From Mucilaginibacter kameinonensis (GTDB lineage: Bacteria; Bacteroidota; Bacteroidia; Sphingobacteriales; Sphingobacteriaceae): a DNA stretch of 64,000 nucleotides. The DNA is taken from contig NZ_RCWZ01000005.1 of assembly GCF_003675385.1 (NCBI RefSeq), positions 558,001-622,000 of the forward strand, read 5' to 3'. Numbering within the stretch: the stretch's first letter is position 1; every line of letters begins with the position of its first letter. Positions 1 to 7,647 of the stretch are shown piece by piece. Below the pieces are notes generated by a model that saw only the letters and a program-made list of their open reading frames with translations, did no database searches and was not told where the DNA came from. Position numbers and translations under genes: made by a program.

Positions 1-753
1 TACGGCATCCGCGATCACCGCGGCGGCGGTCGCTCGTCAGCCCGTGAAACTGCTGCCCGCGTTGCTGCAGGCGCATTAGCCAAACTGTTGCTTAAAACAC
101 AGGGCATCGAAATTGTTGCGCACGTAAGCAGCGTAGGAAAGATCAACGCGCCTAACGTATCTATCAGCGATCCGCTTGAATTTATTGAGGAACGTGAAAA
201 AAACATTGTACGCTGCGCAGATCCGGCAACAGCCGAAGAAATGATCGAATTCATTGATAGCGTACGTAAAGATGGCGATACCGTTGGCGGCAAAATCAGT
301 TGTTACGTAAAAAACTGTCCTGTTGGCCTTGGAGAACCGGTATTTGACAAGCTGCATGCAGAATTAGGCAAGGCAATGCTGAGCATCAACGCCGTTCATG
401 GCTTTGAATTTGGTTCAGGCTTTGAAGGCAGCGAAATGCGTGGGTCAGAACATAACGACATTTTTGTAAAATCGCATTTAGGTGATATTCAAACTATCAC
501 CAATTTTTCGGGAGGTATCCAGGGCGGTATCAGCAATGGCATGCCTATTGAATTTAGGGTTGCCTTTAAACCGGTAGCTACTATCATGAAAAATCAGGCT
601 ACAATTGATAGCGAGGGCAACGCTGCAGAAATATCAGGCAAAGGCCGTCATGATCCTTGCGTGGTACCGCGCGCTGTGCCTATTGTAGAAGCCATGGCAG
701 CCCTTGTACTGGCCGACCATTGGCTCAGAAATAGGAACGCTCGTTTGATTTAA
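1..753 (+). CDS. aroC: chorismate synthase, C-terminal part
   Basis: Converts 5-enolpyruvylshikimate-3-phosphate to chorismate, the last shikimate-pathway step, using reduced FMN. The frame is open from the first base of the window, so the N-terminus lies outside. The opening residues YGIRDHRGGGRSSARETA are the conserved signature of the family, and the later segment FGSGFEGSEMRGSEHND and the C-terminal GRHDPCVVPRAVPI are also family-typical. About 250 of the usual 360 or so residues are present. The start that could be called at position 88 is internal to the protein and should not be used. The gene ends just before a small repeat cluster that separates it from an unrelated transporter. Confidence 0.96.
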   Translation, partial: YGIRDHRGGGRSSARETAARVAAGALAKLLLKTQGIEIVAHVSSVGKINAPNVSISDPLEFIEEREKNIVRCADPATAEEMIEFIDSVRKDGDTVGGKISCYVKNCPVGLGEPVFDKLHAELGKAMLSINAVHGFEFGSGFEGSEMRGSEHNDIFVKSHLGDIQTITNFSGGIQGGISNGMPIEFRVAFKPVATIMKNQATIDSEGNAAEISGKGRHDPCVVPRAVPIVEAMAALVLADHWLRNRNARLI

Positions 754-754
754 T

Positions 755-855
755 GATGTGCAAATATGCAGATGTGCAGATTAAGTATTAATTCGCACAT
801 CTGTATTCATTTCATAATTTGCACATTTGCATATCCGCACATTTGCATATCATCC
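755..855. repeat. intergenic GTGCAAATATGC-type repeat cluster
   Basis: Several imperfect copies of a unit like GATGTGCAAATATGCA occur here in both orientations: two on the plus strand around 755-780, and three or so inverted copies (GCACATTTGCATAT and variants) between about 794 and 855. The two halves can pair into a long imperfect hairpin. It lies between the end of aroC and the start of the MFS gene, and could act as a terminator or simply be a dispersed intergenic repeat. No coding capacity is evident. Confidence 0.6.
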
Positions 856-857
856 TC

Positions 858-2090
858 ATGCTAACCTCAATTATCCAATTATACAAACAAGCCTATAGCG
901 GACTTTCAAAAAACAGCTGGTACCTGAGCATCGTAATGCTTATTAACCGTAGCGGTACCATGGTTGTACCTTTCATGACCATTTACACCATCAGGCAACT
1001 GCATTTTACCATTGAGCAGTCGGGCTATATCATGGCTATTTTTGGTGTAGGTGCGGTATCAGGTGGCTTTATAGGTGGTAAGCTGATCAATAGAATAGGA
1101 TTTTATGATTTACAGGTGGGCGCCTTGCTTACCGGCGGATTACTGTTTCTGATCCTGGGTTATCAAACCAATTTTATCAGCATGGCTATCTTCACGCTGG
1201 TACTAAGCATCTGTAATGAATCGTTCAGACCGGCAAACTCCACAGCCATAGCACATTACAGTACCGAGGAAAATAAAACACGCTCCTACTCGCTTAACCG
1301 GTTGGCTACAAACCTGGGCTGGGCTTTTGGTGGTGGTTTAGGCGGATTATTAGCCTCAATCAATTATCACTTACTTTTCTGGGTAGATGGCTGTACCAAT
1401 ATCGCCGCGGGCATACTATTACTTACGCTGATGCCGCGCTCAAAAGTGGCAAAAACCATTAAAGAAGCCGTTGCAGGTTTTGATGAAATCGTTTCATCGG
1501 CTTATAAAGATGGCGTTTACTTGTTGTTCATCCTGCTTGCCACACTATTTGCAACCTGCTTTTTCCAGTTCTTTATTATGCAACCTGTGTTTTACAAAAT
1601 ACAATGGCATTTTAATGAACGTTTTATAGGCTTTCTGCTGGCGCTAAACGGAGTACTCATTGTGTTGATTGAAATGATACTGATCAACTGGCTTGAAGGT
1701 AAACGTCATCCGCTGAGTTATATCATCTCAGGCATTTTAGTTGCTGGCAGTGGCTTTGTATTGCTTAACCTCATGCCGCATGTACCAGCAGTTGCCATAT
1801 TGATTGTGTGCATGATAACATTGGGCGAAATGCTTTGCATGCCTTTTATGAATACCTTTTGGATAGCTCGTTCCAATGTTCGCAATCGCGGCGAATATGC
1901 TGCGTTGTACAGCATGTCATGGGCAGGCGCACAAATCATAGCGCCGTTTTTAGGCAGCCAGGTTATTGCCTATGGTGGCTTTGAAATGCTCTGGTGGTTA
2001 TTGGGTGGTGTTTGCCTGCTTGTTGCCTGTGGATACCTACTTATGAAACGTTCGATACAGTTCAACAAACAAGTCCCTGTTTTACCTTAA
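858..2090 (+). CDS. MFS transporter
   Basis: Inner-membrane major facilitator superfamily permease of about 410 residues with about 12 hydrophobic segments; the substrate cannot be told from sequence. The N-terminal half shows SGYIMAIFGVGAVSGGFIGG followed by a loop with KLINRIG, matching the TM2-TM3 region of drug-efflux type MFS proteins. I chose the ATG at 858 (protein begins MLTSIIQLYK). A longer frame from a TTG at 819 would start inside the repeat cluster and add a His-rich stretch not expected of a permease. A HAD hydrolase gene follows after 9 bp on the same strand, so the two may be cotranscribed. Confidence 0.85.
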   Translation: MLTSIIQLYKQAYSGLSKNSWYLSIVMLINRSGTMVVPFMTIYTIRQLHFTIEQSGYIMAIFGVGAVSGGFIGGKLINRIGFYDLQVGALLTGGLLFLILGYQTNFISMAIFTLVLSICNESFRPANSTAIAHYSTEENKTRSYSLNRLATNLGWAFGGGLGGLLASINYHLLFWVDGCTNIAAGILLLTLMPRSKVAKTIKEAVAGFDEIVSSAYKDGVYLLFILLATLFATCFFQFFIMQPVFYKIQWHFNERFIGFLLALNGVLIVLIEMILINWLEGKRHPLSYIISGILVAGSGFVLLNLMPHVPAVAILIVCMITLGEMLCMPFMNTFWIARSNVRNRGEYAALYSMSWAGAQIIAPFLGSQVIAYGGFEMLWWLLGGVCLLVACGYLLMKRSIQFNKQVPVLP

Positions 2091-2099
2091 ATTGTTGCG

Positions 2100-2726
2100 A
2101 TGAAAAAAGCTATCATATTAGATCTTGATAATACCATATACCCGGTTAGTTCTATCGCCGATCATCTATTTAATGAACTGTTCAATTTTCTTGATCTGCA
2201 TATCGCAGGCGAGGGTGTTGAGCATATCAATAATGCCAAAGAGGATTTAAAAAGGATCCCATATCAAAAGGTGGCCGACAAATACCAGTTTAGCGATCTC
2301 GTTAAAAGCAAAGGGCTCGAACTATTAAATAATATCGAGTATAACCGGCCAATGCAGCCTTTTGATGATTACAAACATATCCGCGAAGCTAAGATCACCA
2401 GGTTTTTGGTTACTACCGGCTTTACCAAGCTACAATGGAGCAAGGTAAAAATGCTGAATATCGAGGCTGATTTTGAAGCCATCCACATTGTAGACCCGGA
2501 GCTTTCGCCTCTAACCAAGAAAGATATTTTCGCGTCGATATTGGAGAAGCACAATTACAAACCCGAAGACGTACTCGTTATTGGTGACGATCCCGAATCA
2601 GAAATAAAAGCGGCAAGCGAATTGGGTATCGATACCTTCTTATATGACCCTGAAAATAAACATCCAAACGCCCTGGTAACCTATCGCTCACAAAATCTGA
2701 AAGACGCAGTTGCTATTATTGCTTAA
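2100..2726 (+). CDS. HAD-superfamily hydrolase
   Basis: Cytosolic phosphatase-like protein of 208 residues. HAD motif I is clear near the N-terminus (ILDLDNTIYP, with the nucleophile and acid/base aspartates). Motif II is the VTTGF segment around residue 102, and motif IV is VIGDDPESEIKAA near residue 161. The DLDNTIYP form is seen in pyrimidine 5'-nucleotidase-like and related small-molecule phosphatases, but the substrate cannot be assigned. It starts 9 bp after the MFS gene and its 3' end overlaps the convergent DinB gene by 11 bp. Confidence 0.85.
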   Translation: MKKAIILDLDNTIYPVSSIADHLFNELFNFLDLHIAGEGVEHINNAKEDLKRIPYQKVADKYQFSDLVKSKGLELLNNIEYNRPMQPFDDYKHIREAKITRFLVTTGFTKLQWSKVKMLNIEADFEAIHIVDPELSPLTKKDIFASILEKHNYKPEDVLVIGDDPESEIKAASELGIDTFLYDPENKHPNALVTYRSQNLKDAVAIIA

Positions 2727-3228
2727 GCACTTTTACCGTAACCAAAAGCTGCCCGAAATGACGCATGGTATGTTCGGCAGAATGCGTATACAAACCAATA
2801 AGCGTTGATGGTAACTGTGCCCGGCCTACCCCTCTCCAATCGGTTAAATTATTGGCATCGGTTGCTTTAAGCTGGGCAATAGCGTTATCTACCTGAGTGT
2901 TAAAAGCATTTACTAAATCCGCTACGCTGATTATATTCTCGCCCCGTTTTCCTTCAGCAGCAAGGTAACCCAATTGGGCTTCGCTTAGCACCTCGCCTTT
3001 TGCATAGGTAAAAAGCCTGTCAAGCACCCCGGTAAGGTGTTGCAAGTGAAAGCCAGGCGATGCCATCCCGACAAGCTTTTCCCATAGCAGCGCTTCAGGA
3101 AACCCTTCCATCAATTCATTCAATTCTTCCCTGGCCTGTAAAAGGGCATGTGCTACCGGTTGAAGCAAGGCCGGTACATCAACTAATGGCCCACGGAGCC
3201 AAACCTCTGGTAGTTTTGTTGCTGACAT
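2716..3228 (-). CDS. DinB-family protein
   Basis: 170-residue helical protein resembling the DinB/YfiT-like four-helix bundle family, whose members often bind a metal through three histidines and take part in thiol-dependent transferase reactions. Candidate ligands are the histidines in PGFHLQHLTG and in THSAEHTMRHFGQ near the C-terminus. The gene begins within the stop of the upstream mannanase gene (TGATG overlap on the minus strand), suggesting translational coupling, although the functions look unrelated. The family is often annotated as a damage-inducible protein, which says little about this gene. Confidence 0.75.
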   Translation of the reverse strand: MSATKLPEVWLRGPLVDVPALLQPVAHALLQAREELNELMEGFPEALLWEKLVGMASPGFHLQHLTGVLDRLFTYAKGEVLSEAQLGYLAAEGKRGENIISVADLVNAFNTQVDNAIAQLKATDANNLTDWRGVGRAQLPSTLIGLYTHSAEHTMRHFGQLLVTVKVLKQ

Positions 3229-4238
3229 CAGTTTTTATTAAGCATTGATTTTACTTGTTCATGATTCAACGTTTGAGGCAGGCCATATATGGTTTTTACC
3301 CGCTCATGTGTATTATCAGTCCAAAGCCAGCTTGTCCACACCATAAACCAGGCCCATTCGGGCTGGGCTGCCAGAATTTCGGGTTTTGGCAGTTCGCCGG
3401 TTTCTGTCAACGCTATGATCTTACCATTGGCAACCTTTAGTAAATCGTTGTAATCCCGTTGTTCATAATCAAAATGGTAAATATCGGCACCCAAGATATC
3501 TACATAATCGGCACCCGGGTAAAAGTCTTTATAGTCATATGCCTCATCTAATGGCAGATCGCGCAAACCATTAGGCCCCCATACCCAAATCAGGTTGTTT
3601 AAATGATGATAATTAGTATAACGGTCGTACATCATTTTCCAAAGTTTGATAATACCGTCATTCCCTTTTTTGTTTCCCCACCAAAACCACACGCCATTCA
3701 TTTCATGGTAAGGGCGCCATAAAACCGGTACATGGGCATCTCTGAGTTGTTTCAAATAGCCAGCTACCACATCAATCTGGGCCAGCCATTTTTTATTCAG
3801 TTCAGTATTGGGGGTAATTAATTCCTTCCATTGCGCATCGGTCATTTTCCCCTGGATGCTTTGCTTCCAATCATACGGTGGATTGTCCAATGGCCGGCCC
3901 TGATGCCACATGAGTGTTACCAGATAACCGTCTTGCCATTTTTGTTTAGCTTCATTAACCAGGTCGGGGCCCAGGTCTTTATCTCCCCAAAGCATGAAAT
4001 CTGAACCCCACACAGCGGGATACTGTCCGGTAATTGCTTTGGCACTGTCTGAAAAAACGTCACGGTCGCTGTTGTAATTCTGCTGCCCCGACAAAATATG
4101 TTTGCCTTTTATGCTATAAAGGAAGCTCAGTAATTTTTTTACTTCAGATGATGCTTCTTTATTTACTGGTTTAAAACTTTGTGCTAAAGCCATGAAAGGC
4201 AATGATATGATTAAGGCAAGCGAAAAGAGTTTTTTCAT
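3228..4238 (-). CDS. glycoside hydrolase family 26, beta-mannanase-like
   Basis: Secreted enzyme of 336 residues with a Sec signal peptide (first about 19 residues, ending ALAQ). The fold is GH26, which hydrolyses beta-1,4-mannans. The acid/base is E179 in WRPYHEMNG, and the nucleophile is very probably E279 in IALTETGELP. The aromatic stretch VWFWWG after the acid/base is typical of the family. It is not surrounded by SusC/SusD or other mannan genes, so it is a stand-alone enzyme coupled only to DinB downstream. A role on a different beta-linked glycan remains possible. Confidence 0.9.
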   Translation of the reverse strand: MKKLFSLALIISLPFMALAQSFKPVNKEASSEVKKLLSFLYSIKGKHILSGQQNYNSDRDVFSDSAKAITGQYPAVWGSDFMLWGDKDLGPDLVNEAKQKWQDGYLVTLMWHQGRPLDNPPYDWKQSIQGKMTDAQWKELITPNTELNKKWLAQIDVVAGYLKQLRDAHVPVLWRPYHEMNGVWFWWGNKKGNDGIIKLWKMMYDRYTNYHHLNNLIWVWGPNGLRDLPLDEAYDYKDFYPGADYVDILGADIYHFDYEQRDYNDLLKVANGKIIALTETGELPKPEILAAQPEWAWFMVWTSWLWTDNTHERVKTIYGLPQTLNHEQVKSMLNKN

Positions 4239-4364
4239 TTTAATTAAACAATTAATACCTGTTAGTGGTTACAATGGGCTTTGTTCAAAAATAAATAAAA
4301 AGCATAGCCGTTTATGGTATGGCTATTGCTATTCATATGCAATATTTAACTATCTTTCGTTTAT

Positions 4365-5906
4365 ATGATACCTATTTCCCTTAGGAAACACTTTATCCCG
4401 ATTATACTTTCCACGTGTTTGGTTTTGCCCGTTGTACTACAAAGCTGTAAAAAAAAGCACGAGATGATTGCTGAAGATATGTTCAGGATTACTCAAAATG
4501 AAATCTTCAAAAAGGCCGATACCGAAGAATACATTCCCGTTTTTAAAAGGGTATTTGCCAAATACAGGTCTAAAACAGCCAACCCACTGGTTATCCAATC
4601 ATTTTTTAAAAAGAACGACTATCAACCCATTTTAGTCATAAATCACTTGAACAACGGCGATCTTGATGCTTTACCTGAATACCTGGAAAAGATCAATGAG
4701 CATGGTCTTGACCCAACAGTTTATCCTACAGCAGAGATAAAAACACTTGTTGCCAAACTCAAAAACAAAACAGCGATCACAACAATTGATGAAGCCTACG
4801 AAACGGTTGCTAAGCTCGAAATTTTAACCGCGGGAGCACTTGTAAAATATTCCAATGCGCTGCAATATGGGGTGATTAACCCTAAAAAAATCTATTCGAG
4901 GTATTTTATGGCTACCCGCCGGCCTGATAGTACAACCATGCTTGCTACTTTAGAAAGAGCCGATTATAAAGCATTTCTGGATAGCATTCAGCCTAAAAAC
5001 CCGCAATATTTAGCTTTACAAAAAGCGTACAGGGATAGTGCTACTATTGATGGCCTTTCAAAAGAGGAAAGCAAACGTTATTTGTTGGTTAGCCTTGAGC
5101 GTTTACGCTGGCGGAACAAGCCTTATGAGCCCAAATACGTCATCGTCAACATTCCCGATTTCAGGCTTGACGTGATGGAAGATGGCAAATCGGTGTTAAA
5201 TATGAAGGTTTGCGTGGGGCAAGGGCGCAACATGAAAAACCAGAATACTCTTGAACATTTTGACGATACCGCAAGGGCAGATAAACCATTTCCCCGCGAA
5301 ACGCCTATCCTAAACAGTGTGATCCATAGTGTTGAGGTAAACCCGGTATGGAACATTCCGCGCAGCATTGCCACAAAAGAAATTATTGTTGAGGCAGCCG
5401 AAGACCGCTTCTATCTTTCCAACAAAAACATTGACGTATTTAAAGATGGCCGGAAGATTGCAGATCCGGAAACCATTGACTGGACACAAGTTACACCTGA
5501 TAATCTTGAATATGAGTTTAAACAACGCCCGGGCGAAGATAATTCGCTGGGGAAAATAAAATTCCTGTTTAAAAACCGCAGCAGCGTTTATCTGCATGAT
5601 ACGCCTAATAAAGAAGCATTCAGGCATACTATGCGGGCAGTAAGTCATGGCTGTGTACGCCTGGGTGATCCGCTTGGTCTTGCAACAAACCTGTTTGGAG
5701 AAGGGGCCGACCTTGATACCATTTCGAAAGATATGATTGAGGATAAACCAGAACCAACCAATATTGGTTTGCCGAAGAAAATGCCTATCTATATCACCTA
5801 TGTAACCTGCTGGGCTGATGAAAATGGCGCCATACAATACAGACCGGACGTTTACGGTTTAGATATTGTGCTGTACGCTCACCTGCAGAACTTTTTGGCT
5901 AAGTAA
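4365..5906 (+). CDS. L,D-transpeptidase, YcbB-like lipoprotein
   Basis: 513-residue envelope enzyme that forms or exchanges 3-3 cross-links in peptidoglycan, or attaches proteins to it. The N-terminus has a hydrophobic segment and a lipobox-like LQSC, so it is probably a lipoprotein. The catalytic YkuD domain lies in the C-terminal half and carries SHGCVRLGDP, with His428 and nucleophile Cys430. The long region before it (roughly residues 40-240) matches the scaffold seen in YcbB/LdtD-type enzymes. It converges on a second, unrelated-type L,D-transpeptidase gene, with a shared terminator between them. Confidence 0.92.
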   Translation: MIPISLRKHFIPIILSTCLVLPVVLQSCKKKHEMIAEDMFRITQNEIFKKADTEEYIPVFKRVFAKYRSKTANPLVIQSFFKKNDYQPILVINHLNNGDLDALPEYLEKINEHGLDPTVYPTAEIKTLVAKLKNKTAITTIDEAYETVAKLEILTAGALVKYSNALQYGVINPKKIYSRYFMATRRPDSTTMLATLERADYKAFLDSIQPKNPQYLALQKAYRDSATIDGLSKEESKRYLLVSLERLRWRNKPYEPKYVIVNIPDFRLDVMEDGKSVLNMKVCVGQGRNMKNQNTLEHFDDTARADKPFPRETPILNSVIHSVEVNPVWNIPRSIATKEIIVEAAEDRFYLSNKNIDVFKDGRKIADPETIDWTQVTPDNLEYEFKQRPGEDNSLGKIKFLFKNRSSVYLHDTPNKEAFRHTMRAVSHGCVRLGDPLGLATNLFGEGADLDTISKDMIEDKPEPTNIGLPKKMPIYITYVTCWADENGAIQYRPDVYGLDIVLYAHLQNFLAK

Positions 5907-5918
5907 TAAAAAAAAAGA

Positions 5919-5945
5919 GCCCGGTTAACTTTCGGTTAGCCGGGC
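5919..5945. terminator. bidirectional intrinsic terminator
   Basis: An 11-bp stem (GCCCGGTTAAC with GTTAGCCGGGC, one G-U pair) and a 5-nt loop sit between two convergent genes. An A-run precedes it on the plus strand, giving a U-run for minus-strand transcripts. Confidence 0.8.
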
Positions 5946-5976
5946 CTCATGATTTGGTTTATAGTTGGGGTTGGAT

Positions 5977-6768
5977 TTAAAACTTAGCAAAGTTGAATGA
6001 TGTATCAGCACTCGCCATCAAATTAAGCGGGCCAGCCTCATCCAAATATTTCGAATAATACGATTCGTCGTTTCCGTTAATAAATATAACAGTTTTTCCG
6101 GCAATTGCATTAATTACTTTATTAATTACTTTCGGAGATACCGCGGGGCAACCAAAGCTCCGCCCTAAATATCCTTGCTTGTTAATAGCCGCAGGGCCAA
6201 CATAATTGGCGCCATGTACAACAATACTGCGCATACGGGCATTGCTGTTAAAGCCTTCATCCATACCATCAAGGTATAAAGAGCGACCGTGTTTTCCGTT
6301 GTAAACTTTATCGGTTATATAAAATCCAAGGCTGCTTTCATGCGAGTCGTTAGCATCCGAAAAATGGCTTGCCATTTCTTCGCCACTACCCGATCCATGA
6401 GCAACCCAGGTATTAAGTATCAATTGCTTGCTTAACAGGTTAACGATCCACATACGCTTTTCACGGCTTGATTTAGAAAAATCAACTATCGTAAGCACAT
6501 CACTGCTTTGGGGCACCATGTGCGAAAGCTTCAAATTAGTATAACCTGTAACCGCTTTTTCAAATACGTTAAAAGCTAAACCTGTTTCCCCAAGATGGGC
6601 CGATTCATATAAATTGTTAACGTATTGCTCAAATAGTTCTTTTGTTGTAAATGCTGCACTTTTTTTCCGAACACTCACTGATCTGTTTGCACCATCCGAT
6701 TTCCAGCTTAAAATTGTTGCTGACATAAAAAAAATCGCCATAGTGACCCACAAAAAATGTTTCCTCAT
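5977..6768 (-). CDS. murein L,D-transpeptidase catalytic-domain protein (YkuD_2 type)
   Basis: 263-residue secreted protein with an N-terminal hydrophobic signal or anchor (residues 6-21). It belongs to the Bacteroidota YkuD_2-type family: His185 in SIVVHGANYV and Cys207 in GRSFGCPAVS form the expected active-site pair. The domain SSLGFYITDKVYNGKHG before it is also typical. It probably acts on peptidoglycan stem peptides. It is convergent with the YcbB-like enzyme but is not a paralogue at the sequence level outside the active site. Confidence 0.88.
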   Translation of the reverse strand: MRKHFLWVTMAIFFMSATILSWKSDGANRSVSVRKKSAAFTTKELFEQYVNNLYESAHLGETGLAFNVFEKAVTGYTNLKLSHMVPQSSDVLTIVDFSKSSREKRMWIVNLLSKQLILNTWVAHGSGSGEEMASHFSDANDSHESSLGFYITDKVYNGKHGRSLYLDGMDEGFNSNARMRSIVVHGANYVGPAAINKQGYLGRSFGCPAVSPKVINKVINAIAGKTVIFINGNDESYYSKYLDEAGPLNLMASADTSFNFAKF

Positions 6769-6993
6769 ACGCTTGTCTGAGTTTAATTTAATTTAAAATA
6801 ATTAGGGTATAGTAACAGGTTCTGGACGGTGTGTTAACCTGTTATTAACAGGCCAACACAAAAATATACTTTAAAACCTAAAATCCAAATCAGTAAACAA
6901 TAAATTTTTACTTAAATGAAAATAAGTTTAAAACTAAGCAATATTTTGGGCAGTTATACGGAGCGGAAACGGGAAAGGTTATATGGGTTAATT

Positions 6994-7572
6994 TTACTTA
7001 ACCCATTTAACTTTATCTTCAAGCGGAACGGTACGTTTTCCTTCAGGATACTGATCGGCGTAACCAAGATACAATACACCCATTACGTTATCTTCCTCTC
7101 TTAAATTCAGAAAATCTTTAAACGCTGGTTTCAGGATAGCCCCACCTGTGCTCCAGAATGACGCCATGTTTAAGGCAGTAGCACCTAACAGGATATTTTG
7201 AATAGCACTTGATACTGCTGCAACTTCTTCAAACGGTGGTATCTTTGGCAAATCACCACGTTGCATTACTGATATGATAACATGAGATACTTTATTACCA
7301 AGCGTTTTTAGGTTGTTATAAGTAGCTTCGTTAAAATCTTCGGCGGATACGCTACTTTTGTAAACCTCTGCATGATCGGCACAAAATTGTTCAGGATTTT
7401 CATAAACGATAAAACGCCATGGTTCGGTAAAGCCGTGAGTTGGCGCCCAATCGGCAAGTTCAAGTAATGCCGCAATATGTCCGTTTGGTGCTTTATGACC
7501 ATTCATCATGGCTGGTTTTACGGTACGGCGGGCTTTAATATTTTCGGCGACGGTTAAAAAAGTGTTGTCCAT
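6994..7572 (-). CDS. nitroreductase family protein
   Basis: 192-residue flavin enzyme of the small nitroreductase class (YdjA-like). Family hallmarks are the N-terminal RRTVKPAMM, the WAPTHGFTEPWRFIV motif for FMN binding, and the C-terminal GVLYLGYA. It uses NAD(P)H to reduce nitro or quinone compounds; the physiological substrate is unknown. A short noncoding stretch separates it from the E1 gene upstream on the same strand. Confidence 0.88.
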   Translation of the reverse strand: MDNTFLTVAENIKARRTVKPAMMNGHKAPNGHIAALLELADWAPTHGFTEPWRFIVYENPEQFCADHAEVYKSSVSAEDFNEATYNNLKTLGNKVSHVIISVMQRGDLPKIPPFEEVAAVSSAIQNILLGATALNMASFWSTGGAILKPAFKDFLNLREEDNVMGVLYLGYADQYPEGKRTVPLEDKVKWVK

Positions 7573-7647
7573 AGTTAGATAAAAAAACAGTTGGTGAAAT
7601 TAATGATTTATAAATCACCAATCTCACCAACTCGTAATTATAATTTA

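Noticed and set aside
5310..5837. 175-residue minus-strand frame inside the L,D-transpeptidase gene
   Set aside because: Antisense shadow of the catalytic domain.
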